Below are positions 1-10,500 of a stretch of 34,277 nucleotides of DNA, piece after piece. The position numbers and the translations under genes were made by a program. Location of the stretch: NCBI GenBank assembly GCA_002633005.1, contig NMRA01000592.1, positions 10,855 through 45,131 of the forward strand, in the 5' to 3' direction. The notes under the pieces were generated by a model that was not told the DNA's origin, searched no databases, and saw only the letters and a program-made list of their open reading frames with translations. This DNA comes from Phoronis australis (taxonomy: Eukaryota > Phoronida > Phoronidae). Position 1 is the stretch's first letter. Each line of letters opens with the position of its first letter.

Positions 1-345
1 CCGTTCGCAGGATCTTTACGAAATTGTGTAAGTATATTTATATGATGTTAACAACGGAAGATGACGACTTTTGGACGGATCCGACTACCGGTGTGCCCCC
101 TAGTGGCAATTTTAGTTTTTTACGCTTACCTTTGTATCTTCAAAAGTCCTGAACGGATTTTCATGAAATTTGGTATGTAGGCACCTATTAGTGACATGAC
201 GCTATCCTCCCGTTTTCGGATGGATTTGACATAGTTTGCGCCACCTAGTGGCCATTTTTACTGTTTTCGAGTCTGTATTTTTGCGTCCACCCCTCTATCA
301 ACCAAACCACTCAAAGGATGATTGTGAAAATTGCCGTGTATGTGC
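1..345 (-). repeat. Repeat A fragment (reverse orientation)
   Basis: This is the reverse complement of sequence found at about 27470-28200, including the blocks around the GCCACTAGGTGGCGC and GCCACTAGGGGGCAC motifs (here at 238-254 and 93-109). The adjoining phrases aatttcatgaaa, cgttttcggatggat and gtccacccctctatcaaccaaaccac are shared. The copy is cut by the window edge. Confidence 0.85.
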
Positions 346-786
346 TTACTCCCGAAAGAAGAGGAATACGGTCTTCGGGATTGCCGCTCTGAAGTCTGAC
401 TTTTTCGCGGTCTATCTATTTTTCAAAAATGTAATTATTTATTGAAAATAAAAGTATAATAATGTGGCATTATTGTAAGTTAGAATTTGATTTTAATTTA
501 ATACAAGCTACCGATGATCAAAACTGTGCAAGATTTTTACGGATAGCAAAAAATGAAATTCAGGTTAGCAACAACTCAAGTTTTATGCATGAGGGCGTAT
601 AAACTAATGAATACACAGAAGTGTCTAGAGTTCATGCCGTAGCTCATTTCGGCGCCTGTGAACGTGTGACAATGGTTCAGATACCATAGTTACTCTTCTA
701 ATTTGTCTCTCTAGTGTTTTGACACACCTTATAAATAAATGTTCTATAAGAAGAATCGTTAAAAAAATAGCAACTCATGTATGTAG
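346..786. other. Borealin intron, AT-rich, no gene seen
   Basis: AT-rich DNA with no recognisable exon, RNA or element. It lies upstream of the tentative first borealin exon, so it is presumably intronic. Confidence 0.6.
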
Positions 787-828
787 CGTGCACAACACAA
801 GAGGAGGCTCAGCACAGGCAGCCCTACG
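787..828 (+). CDS. CDCA8: Borealin exon a (short, tentative)
   Basis: A 42-nt open segment follows TGTATGTAG and ends in CCCTACG|GTAACA. It encodes RAQHKRRLSTGSPT, a basic Ser/Thr-rich stretch typical of the borealin linker. It leaves phase 0, which matches the next exon. The polypyrimidine tract is poor and the donor weak, so this exon is less certain than the others. Confidence 0.5.
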
Positions 829-3800
829 GTAACACATTACCTAGGTATGCACATGCACGGTGCTATTTGTAATTGTACTTGGGGCAAGTGAATTCGTTGT
901 TTGGGCAAGTAAAAATTTCAACTATTTGCCTGAAGGGCAAGTGGCTTAAAAAGTTAATGTTGAGCCCTGGTTTTTATAGTACATGCATCCCGAGGCAGTG
1001 GGAGACAGTGTGGTGAAGCCCTGGCAAATGACTAAATGTTCAGTTCTAATTTCATTTGGTGTGTTAAACTTATTACATTCACTGATCTTGTTTAACATGT
1101 TACAGAGTCGAACAACTCGTGGTAAGAAGACTTCTGCCCTGGTAGATAGTACCAACATGCCTCCACCCAGCACACAGAGAACAAGGTAATACACAGGCTT
1201 AGCTACCACTTGCTCGTGCATCACATTTGTGTCTGCAGTATTGTAGTTTCTCTTGCAGATTTTTCGTGTAGTCTGTCATGTGTGTTCCTATCAGGGCGAC
1301 AACAGATGAGGGCTATGTTTGGGCAAATTTGGCCACTACAGCGCCACTCAGTGGCAATTGTTACAGTTAGTGTTATGCTTTAAGATCTGCCAAGTCCCTG
1401 GAAGAATGTATTGACATTGACAAATGTGCTTTGATCAAGGAGGGGATGACAAGGCAGTTCCGTTATGTTGTGGGCTCCTTAGTAGCAATTTTATTTTGTG
1501 GTGTTTGCCTCTTTAAGTGGAGTAATGCTACAAGGTTTTTGACTTATAAAAATTAAAAAGAGGCGTAACCAGGCTGGGCTATGTAGGACACTCATGTGCT
1601 TAACCTAGGAGTATTGAGGAGGTTGTCTTGTCTCCTTTTATTAGATGTTCTCTTGTTGGTGTTTTATTAGCGTGGTTTGTGCTGTGTAGATGTCAACATT
1701 GGGTAAAGTTGCCATTATTTGTTGTAAGGTTATGTATGTTGAGTTGTGTGTGACTGTTCACAATAATTGTCTTCATTTTTACAAGTTTACAAAACGTACG
1801 CTTTCCCCGACCCCCTCCCTCGCCCCAATGGCATGCAAAAATGGCAGATTTTTATGAGCTATACGTAAACTGCAAATGTGCTTCAATCAAGAAAATTAAA
1901 GGCTAGTGTTGGTTTGTGCAGTGATGTGGCATTAAAATAAAGCATCCATCCCATGGAAAGCAGTGTGAACTGATGGGGCTACCCTCATTGTAAATTTTAC
2001 ATTAATAAATTTTCATGATGTTGAAAAGGAATTAGAAATGTTGACTTCTGTTATCTGAATTCCTCATTTTTATGACATCAAAAGCACACATTAGCAGTAA
2101 GCCCCGACCCCTACCTCAAAAGCCAACTGTCTGTGCACTCATGAAAACGGCGATAGTTGTGAATGGTCCCCAACTGTGTCTGTTACAGGCGAACCCAGAC
2201 GCGAGAGCTTAGGACGCCTGCTGTTAAGGGTGGACCCAGTCGAGCCGGCTGGGAGACTCCTCTTGTTACACCCAAGTTTGATCCAAGGTATGTGGCTGTG
2301 CTCCAAGTCAATTTGTGGTGTCCCTTTTGTCAATAACGGCCTCTTCCCATTCTAAGTGAGGTCAACTTAGTATTGTTAAAGTGTCTGTGAACACTAAGTA
2401 CTATGTTGAACCTTCCACCACATTAAGGGGTGAAAACAACATGACTGTTGTACTCATGGACATTGTGCATGACTGAAAATGGCTCGTTGGCCTGGTAAAC
2501 TCAGTTGACTGACTGGTAAACGGAGCTTGCTGACCACAACACATGATGCTGAATTTGCAAACCACTGTCTATGTAGTCAAAAACATGGCTCCCAACTCAC
2601 AAACGCGGCTCACTGACTGCCTGACAGGGACCTTGTATGTCATATATGTTAGTCCAGGCATGACTTTGTGAGTCGTTGGACTGTGGTTTTGGGGGTGCGT
2701 AAGCGTGTTTTTGTGAGTTGGGCAGTGTTTAGCAGTTGGTCAATCATGTTGATATTTGATAGTCAGCTCGTGAGTCTATGAGTTTGTGAATTTAGTCAGC
2801 GTAAAGTGAACAAATGCCTGTTTGTGTGCCAGAATATATGGAGAAGAAAACTTTCTTTTGGCTTGTTCTTATGCAGTGAATATTATGTATATGTCAATGC
2901 ATTATCCTGTCTTCATCTCCCCCCCTTCCAGTATCCACTGCTGAATCTCCATGGTGGAATTTTGTGAAATGTTGGCGACATATTCCTATCATGGATGAGA
3001 CAGCATTAGCAAATTTTCAGACGAATCCGACAACCAGTGTACTCTTAGTGACAAGGTTATTTTTTTACGTTTTCCTCTGTTCCTTTTGTGTTCCTTGGTT
3101 TCTATAAGAAGATGATGACATCTTGTTATTTTTTAGTAGATTTGGTATATTTATGTCACCTATTGGTCATTTTTATTTGCTCACATGTGTGGCTGCATGT
3201 TACCATCATCTCAGTTCACCGTTCGCTGATGTATGTCTTAAACTCCTTGCAAGATCTTGATAAGATTCGACCGTTGTGTTATGATGCTGACAACAGATCA
3301 CAGCAAATTTTGGACCGATCTGACTACCACTGTGCCCTTGGTGGCAATTTAAGCTTTTTTATGTTTACCTCTGTATCTTTGGAGTTTCTCAGTGTGTTTT
3401 CATGAAATTTGGCTTATAGGTTTCAATCTATTAAGGAGACTGCAATGCTTTCTTGTTTTGTTGATGTATTCTGCGCCACCTAGTAGACATTAGAAAATTT
3501 GAGTCCATTTTGGCATTTGCCATTTTATCTGCCAAACCACCCCAAAAAGAGAAGTGTTCCTGTTGATGTATGACTGAAATTTTGGATGTGTTATCCTATA
3601 AATGTGACATCTTCCCATGTGACTTTTGGATGAGTCTGGCTACCACTGTGCCCTCCAGACTTTGATGTTTGCTTCTGTATCTTAGGACTTCTTATTGGCG
3701 GCTTTTCATGAAGTTTAGCAAACAGTTACTGTTATAACAGCACCTTTCTGTTTTGGGATGGATTTGATGTTTTTTTGTCACTGTGGTGCTTAATGGCCAT

Positions 3801-4534
3801 TTTTATTATTCTTTCTAGTTGTCTCCCTCTGTATACAGAGCAGACCAGAATAGGTACAGTTCTGTTCGCTGTTTTAGAGCTGCACATTTGCTGAAATTCT
3901 GACATAAGCTGAAACATTTATTGGTACTACTCAATTCACATTTCCTTTCACCACCCCAATCTGTTTGTTTGCCTTCAGCTAATGCACAGTCACATCCGTG
4001 ACTATAGTCATGAGTGTCAACTTTCTGTTTGTAGGCTACCAGTAACACCAGGCATGTTGCGTAACCCTAAACCAGGTGAAAGAGTGATGTCCATGGCAGG
4101 CAGTCCATTGGCAGTGCAGGGGACAGGGGACGGTTCAAGGCAGGTAAGAAAGTCAGTCCAGATCCAGTCTGCACTGCATATCACACTCTTCTCTCAAGGG
4201 TCCGCTTGTTACAGAGTACCAGCTTTGTGCTTTTTTCGATTCCAATAATTTTGTATGCCGCTGTATGTAATTTCAGTTATTGACAGCAATTCGGTGTTTT
4301 TGAAACCCGCCCAATTCTAAAGAAATGTTAATTTTATGTGAAAGTCACAAAATTGTAGTTTGATGTGATTGTGTAGCATTTGTGTTGACATATGTCTTGC
4401 TTCCATTGTAGATTCTTCTGGATGCTGCAGCAGAAGTGGAGAATATGGAGATTCCTACACTCGATAGTGGCGCTATTGAAAATATACAGAAACTGCATGA
4501 GAAATTGGGTGCCCTCCTACAACAGGTGAAGTAG
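787..4534 (+). CDS. CDCA8: Borealin (CDCA8 orthologue), 3' part of gene, five exons
   Basis: Borealin is the chromosomal passenger complex subunit that, with survivin and INCENP, targets Aurora B to centromeres and the spindle midzone. Exons: 787-828 (less certain), 1106-1185, 2189-2287, 4035-4143, 4412-4534. Coding length is 453 nt, giving 150 residues and TAG, and all phases fit (0, 2, 2, 0). Recognition rests on the C-terminal half: a basic Ser/Thr/Pro-rich linker, then ETPLVTPKFDPR, then PKPGERVMSMAGSPLA (compare vertebrate GERIYNISGNGSPLA), then a final helix AIENIQKLHEKLGALLQQVK like vertebrate ALGNIKKLSNRLAQI. This is the borealin C-terminal dimerisation region. The N-terminal helical domain that binds survivin and INCENP must lie upstream of the window. 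The vertebrate beta-rich stretch between GSPLA and the last helix looks shortened. The gene converges on NBN, with the stop codons about 3 kb apart. Identity is inferred from family knowledge, not from a search. Confidence 0.85.
1106..1185 (+). CDS. CDCA8: Borealin exon b
   Basis: Acceptor CATGTTACAG|AGTCG and donor ACAAG|GTAATA bound 80 nt, phase 0 in and 2 out. It begins SRTTRGKKTSALVD and ends PPPSTQRT, the basic proline/serine linker that precedes the conserved C-terminus. The AG left over joins G of the next exon to make Arg. Confidence 0.75.
1186..2188. other. Borealin intron, nothing recognised
   Basis: No further exon is needed because phases on both sides match. GCGCCACTCAGTGGCAATTG near 1338 resembles a decayed repeat A core. 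The remainder is unremarkable. Confidence 0.6.
2189..2287 (+). CDS. CDCA8: Borealin exon c
   Basis: Acceptor CTGTTACAG|GCGAAC and donor CCAAG|GTATGT bound 99 nt, phase 2 in and 2 out. It encodes a linker ending in ETPLVTPKFDP, which aligns with the vertebrate borealin TPGLTPRFDSR region, rich in TP sites that are possible Cdk1 targets. Confidence 0.85.
2288..4034. other. Borealin intron; degraded repeat A copies at about 2985-3830
   Basis: 2288-2980 holds loosely repeated words (actgactg, gtgagttg) and no gene. About 2985-3830 contains several diverged reverse-oriented repeat A units. Phrases such as gaccgatctgactaccactgtgccc, ttttcatgaaatttgg and tgcgccacctagtagaca recur and match the left-edge copy with many changes. 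Confidence 0.7.
4035..4143 (+). CDS. CDCA8: Borealin exon d
   Basis: Acceptor TTTGTAG|GCTACC and donor AGGCAG|GTAAGA bound 109 nt, phase 2 in and 0 out. It begins LPVTPGMLRNPKPGE and continues RVMSMAGSPLAVQG. The GER(x)5GSPLA spacing is the strongest borealin signature in the gene. Confidence 0.9.
4412..4534 (+). CDS. CDCA8: Borealin last exon with TAG stop
   Basis: Acceptor TTCCATTGTAG|ATTCTT opens a 123-nt exon (40 residues and stop). It begins ILLDAAAEVENMEIPTLD and ends with the amphipathic helix AIENIQKLHEKLGALLQQVK, matching the end of the borealin dimerisation domain. Confidence 0.9.
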   Translation: MLLDAAAEVENMEIPTLDSGAIENIQKLHEKLGALLQQVK

Positions 4535-7500
4535 ACAGAGGGCCCCCAAGTACTATTAGTGACTCACTTTGCAGTGTTTATTGCTGGAGAGAATGTGAAC
4601 GCCTGTCTGAACTGGAATATGTAGTCGTAGCACAATTCAAATTTGTGTATGTTCTTTAGTGTGAGAGGTGTCAATTTTACAGTGCGCTGGTGTCCATAAT
4701 TCTTGAAGCTCTTCCGACACTCTACGTTTCCGGTAAACAGAAAGATGAGGTGTTTACCACTTCTTGAAGGTCACGCCTGTGAAGGTATGCTGTCTTCTCA
4801 CAGGACTGATAACTTCTTCAACAAATGTTGAAATGAATCATGGCTTGGCTTGGCATTCCCAAGGAACATAGTTGATAAAAACGAGTGACCTAAAATGTAC
4901 ATATGTTGTAGTCTGCAAATAGAATCTTTTATAAACAGAAGGATAGTTGTGTTTTTACAAGCTGCTGAACTCAACTCATCACCCTTCAAGCTGCAGTGGT
5001 GGCTAATACATTTGAACACTGATAAGTGACATGACGTATGTNCCGACTGCACCGTAGACAGTATCCTTCCAGGGGACGGTGTTTATTAGCATCATAAAAA
5101 TGGACAGAATGTGTCAAAGCCATCCGAATATGGGAAGATGTATTTGCTAAATTTCATGAAAATCCATCAACTCCAAAGATTATAATTTCATGAAAAAATG
5201 TCGGCGTTAGACAGGTCCATCTAAGTCATGGGCATTTATATAACACTTGCAAAATTTCAGTAAGATCCAGCAAAGAATTGAAATAAGCAGTAGATGCTTA
5301 CACACAAAATCACCACTAGGGTGCACCTCACTTGAACCCCTCCAAACATCAAAATCGGCTAGTCTTCTCAGGAACAAATCCCGAAATTTTTTTAAATTAT
5401 TTGAGTGGTTAAGCAGATGTCAAAATACACATGAAAAATAAAAATGGATGCTGTGTGGTGCAAATGTACAACAAATTCAATCACAAATGGAACATCGTGG
5501 TCTCCTTTAATAAGAGAAATCTGCTCCATTTCATAAGATCTGTCGATAAGGGGCACAGCAGTAAGACTTGTCACCTGTTGACAACTGCATAAGAACACAG
5601 TCAAATATCACAAAGATCCTACAAAAAGATAAGGTGATAAAGCAGTAGACACAATAGAAAACTTAATTGGCACCAAAGAAGTCAAATCCATTTAATAATC
5701 AGCCTCCACATCAGAAACAATTCAATTTTCACAATGACCCAGTTAGGCACACAAAAAGGACGCCAAAAATGGACTCGAAAATTTTAAAATGCCCACCAGG
5801 TGCAACAGAATGCCTCAAATTCATCTGAAAATGGGAAGGCATTTTCTCCTTTTACAGAAAACTGCCAAATTCCATGGAAATCCATTGAGGAGACCCAAGG
5901 CAAGCCTAAAAAATAACATTTCCACTAGTGGTAATTGGATGGGTCAGAAATTTGACAGTTTCATAGGAACACATCTGCCAAATTTGGTTTAGAAGCTGCA
6001 AGGGATTTAAGATAAACAGCAGCACACTACCAGACATAGATGACAGCAATTAACACACCCAAATATATATATGTGGGCACATAGAAAAGGCAAAAAATTA
6101 CAAGAGTGCAACACATCTTACATGAGAAAAAATGAAACAAAATGAGATGTGACATTTATTTTATTTGAATCAGATTGCGGTTAAAACTGGTATAAAATAT
6201 CTCTGCATCACAACTTTTCAGACATTTTTACTCTTTCAAACCAACTATTCTTGTCCTTTGATTACGATAAAATGGCCACAATTCCCATACTGCATGGAAA
6301 AATGAAAGAGACATGACCTGATGCGACGAACAACTTTTAAACAGTTAAAACAAGCCTGATCAAAAGCAATGATGGACTGACCTTTCAAACCTAAAATCGT
6401 TTCTAACCTGAACAAATAACAAGATGCAATTGCTTGATAATAAATGGCCAATATAAATCAAGAGTTGGTTATGACAGAAAGCAAGTGAGCATTCATTGCA
6501 TCTTCAACAAGTTCATTTGGAAATAATACAAAGAATGACTACTCCAGAATTAAAGAACATTATGTGCGTACACCAAGCCCTTAGATCCTCATTTTACGTG
6601 GTTTGTCAACAGACTCGCCCTGGAATCTGTGTCCGACACAGAGCCACATGGTTTGTTGAGAGATTCCCCCCCGCACTCTGTCCGACACTGAGTGCAGTGG
6701 AAAGCCGAGTCCTTTTACACTGTTCTTTGACTGCTTACAATAAGTCAACACAAATAATTTCTTACAATTAATAAAGATTGGTGCAATCAGTTTGTTAAGT
6801 TGCAAGCAGCCAAAATCACAAACTTCTAGTCACTGGAATAAATGTAGCATCAGTCAATCTTCCTCTTAAAACAATCAACTTCTTTCAATTCGTGGTGTTG
6901 TGGATGACTTGAGAGTCACTGGTTGGCACTTAACAGTTCTATTGTATACAAATATGAAGACATTCACAGGAGGCCATGTGGCACCTCCATTCAGGTATTC
7001 ATCAGGGAGGCCTTTATTCATTGGCGCCACCTTGTGAATATCAAGTCACTCGAAAAGAAATTTACCAAAGCATTTGTCCCCAAAACATAACCAATAAATA
7101 TCAAAGATGGCATTGCATATTTTTTTTAACCGATTGTAAAAGTTGTAGTGTAGAGCGGTTATAACTCTGAAGGGTGGTTTAGCAAGCAGTTACATGGTAT
7201 AATGGTTATAACTCTCTGAAGGGTGGTTTAGCAAGCAATTATGGTTATAACTCATTGTGAATGCTCACAGCAGTTGTAAAAACAACCTACTGTGAATATG
7301 GAATAAAATTCAGTGGCACAAACCTCTAGCTACTAAAAGCAGGAACTAATAGTGGTTGTAACAGTCAGTGTGAACAGTTACGGTTACATTGATTTACGTT
7401 GCAAATATCAGCTGTGTAATATACTATGTACAAAAGTGAGTATTTCCCATCCAAATATGGGAAGCAGTCGATGAATATGACTGGTCATTATCCGAAGATC

Positions 7501-7548
7501 AGTTCATTGCATGTGTTTTGGGAGCTAAAATTCAGATGCGCTGATGAT
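4535..7548. other. Convergent intergenic region with degraded repeat A
   Basis: This is the region between the stop codons of borealin and NBN, including both 3' UTRs. About 5085-6095 is a diverged plus-oriented repeat A copy, with a caccactagggtgcacc core at 5311 and an atatatatgtgggcacat end near 6065. A single undetermined base (n) is at 5042. At 7147-7256 a segment with ggttataactct and gaagggtggtttagcaagca is duplicated. No gene or RNA is seen. Confidence 0.65.
7013..7018 (-). promoter_or_regulatory. Candidate polyadenylation signal for NBN
   Basis: AATAAA on the minus strand, about 530 nt downstream of the NBN stop. It is the first such hexamer noticed after exon 15. It would give a 3' UTR of about 0.55 kb. 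Chance occurrence is possible in AT-rich DNA. Confidence 0.35.
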
Positions 7549-7596
7549 TCACTCAAAGTCTTCCTCATTTCTTGACTGCTTGGATGACTGGCTGGG
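7549..7596 (-). CDS. NBN: NBN exon 15 (terminal, TGA stop)
   Basis: A strong polypyrimidine acceptor, CTGTTTGTGCTGTTGTAG|CCC, opens 48 nt in phase 0. It encodes PSQSSKQSRNEEDFE then stop. It keeps an SQ site and an acidic end, but not the vertebrate tail DLFRYNPYLKRRR. A competing terminal exon at 8019-8057 is possible. Confidence 0.65.
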   Translation of the reverse strand, partial: PSQSSKQSRNEEDFE

Positions 7597-10500
7597 CTAC
7601 AACAGCACAAACAGACAGATTACCAACAAGTTCAATCTAGACCAAAACAGTGAGGAATGATAGCACGCCAACCCTCCTAATGCACAACTGCCTACAGTAT
7701 AAGCCAAAACAAAAAAATGACCCATTATTTCCTGTCATGGCGACTGAGCCCAAATGAAATTCCCCGCTATGACAGTTGATTGTAAGAGGAATTGTCCATC
7801 ACAGCAGCCATCCCTCGTGATGGAGAACAACGGGTAATTTATCAGAACGCTAAAAAAAGGAAATTAAAGCAACTCACTATTCCTAGGTGCGACGGCCCCC
7901 AGAAATAGTGTTATCCCTATTTGAAATGCACAATCCAATGGATAGCATATTTACTAAGCAGAGTACATAAATCATTTCAGGTGGCTGTGCTTGCAAAGTG
8001 CAAAACTGTCTTAACAGTTCAAGAAAAAATCTTCCTCTTTTTGGACAAACTTTGACCCTATGCAATAATGTTTTGCAAAATGATTGCCAGTTTTGTTTGC
8101 GCTTATGATTTTGCGATGACTGAGTTGTACCCAGGCATCGGTGTCGCACTGGGAGTAAACAACGCGCACTACATGCTATTAACAAAACACAAAATTTTGA
8201 ACAATCTAATAATACCATTAATAGTAAAAGTATGGGTTTCACTGTTGCAACAAAAGTTTAGTATAGGGAAATAAACCGATAAGTACGACGATAACCGTCA
8301 AGTTGTTGAGCTGTCACTTTAGTGTACATAATACACTGGACTTATTTTACTTACATTTTGACTCATACCAAAGTCAACATCATCTCCAGCACCATTTGAG
8401 CCACTGTGACACACCAAATCAGCACCACCAATTATAGCAGGGAAGTTGTTGCTACCGATGTTCACTACCTGCAGTTGGTTGACACAATCATCAGTAGTGA
8501 AGACCATCAGATGGACTTGGTTTACAGAATAGCATTAAATGCAACAGTAGGACTAACAATATGGATACCATTCACTTTTGTCAGTTTTAGAGAAAGACAG
8601 GGCAAGTTCTGTCTATGCAATCACTCAAAATGGTATTCAAAACTGTTTTGAATTCATTCATCTCCAAAGCCTTCCTAGAACAGATTTTATTTTTGTCATA
8701 GATTTATTGGAGTACCCAAATAATCCCAGCAATACTTAAGCAACACTGTCAAATGATACGCGAGGCAGTCTTTTCCTGTACTAGTGTGTCACCACCAGAA
8801 TACAGTACGAAAGACTGAAAGTGTATTGAACAAGGGTCTTGATAGAAGGCCACAAAAGGATTCGTAAGCCAATCAGTGTTCATTACATTTGACAATTTAC
8901 AGAATGGTGTCGCTGGCCAGAATATGCTCAAAACATCTTGTAGCAATCAAAATCACATGGGTTACCATTCGAGGCAGGCTTTTAAAGCTACAAAGACTGC
9001 TGCTTCGGTGACATGACTTTTAGTTCAGGACAACCTATTTCATACAATATTTATTGCAATGGAACAAAAAACAGTGGGTCGTGAAATAAGAAAATTCGAA
9101 GTTTAATTGACATCAGTCATTGTCAATGTTGTGTATGAGAATTAGCCACAAGCTGACAGATCCGAAACTATGTCATTAGCAGTCACAGTCCAAAACATGA
9201 CTAAAAGAGCTCAGAAGCAATGTGCCAAGTAGATAAGTATTTTAAACAGATTACCTGAATCAAATGAGGCCACTAGCCTCGATTTCAGTTAATTCTAACC
9301 ATTGACCGAAGCTCAAAACAAACATTTATAGCTTTGGTCAAATCTAGTAACTCCAAGAAGTCTATCCTACCCAACAATGCAACCACAGTGCACCACATGA
9401 ACTATATTTCTAGGGGAACTCATAAATTTCATGCAAGGCACAAGGAGACAAATATTTCACCAAAAGGGGTAGCTGCAATAGTCAGAAGTAAGAAAACGAA
9501 TGGGTACCTCAGATTTTAAGCTAAAATAGAATCAAACAGTTTAAGAAAAAAGCAGCTTCAACATATGCAACAAAAAATCAAAGATGTCAGAAAGGACAGC
9601 ACTAGGAACCTAGACATGAGCAGGTCTAGTCTTATTCCCTTCCTAAAGAACAATCATAAAGTTTGGTAGATACAAAGATGGGGACAGTACCAGTTGGAAC
9701 ATATTCAAAACTGGTCATTTCCAAAAACAGAACAGCCACATGGGGTGCTGCAGTAGTCAAATCCGCTCAAAAACCGACTGGTACCATTGCATCACACGCA
9801 TACCTCAGTGTCAAATTTTCATTGAAATCTGTCAATCGCTTTTCTGGATATCATCAAGATATCATGCGGAACTGCCGTTCCCTCAAAAAACACTCACTGA
9901 AAAGCACCACCCCTCTGGCCCCGGGGCAGAGCAGATTAAAAAGTTGCAAATCCCATTCTAGTGATGTCTTCCACTTTTGCACCAAATTTCATTAAGATCC
10001 AACCAGGGGTTTTTAAGATATTGAGTGGACAAACAGACAGGACGAAAACAATATGCAGACTTACCAAAATGTATTTTTGGCCCAAAAACAGACTGTTTCC
10101 ACTAGAAGGTTATAATGTGTTTGGAATGGAAAGCACGGTTTTATTTTGGCTTAAAGGCGAAGGCAACCTTTGTCCATGTCATTTTTAGCAAAAATAGGGT
10201 TCGTTGATTATCCCAGACATATTTTTCACTTATTTACTGCTTTTCGTAATTTATTTACTTACTCGTCATCTACTCCGGAAGTGACGTTTTGGGAGGCAAG
10301 AATTTCGCGCCAATTTCTTTTCATATAGTCTGACTGTGAGAGCAGTCAAGTCAGTCATTGTTCTACCTCGGTTGTGATAAGTTCGGTCGTCGTTTGCTTT
10401 TGCTTACGAGTCAGTCAACATGCCACGCTGTTGCTGCGTACTGGGGTGTACTCATTATCGTCTCACGTACAGAAGAACTGTACCACTTAGTGCCTGAGTG

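Noticed and set aside
4215-4262. Possible extra 48-nt borealin exon between TTACAG and GTATGT
   Set aside because: It is in phase and open, but its hydrophobic peptide (FVLFSIPIILYAA) does not resemble the borealin C-terminal domain. The neighbouring exons join correctly without it.
7883-8242. 119-residue minus-strand open frame
   Set aside because: No domain or splice support, not in frame with NBN exons, and composition looks like translated intron.
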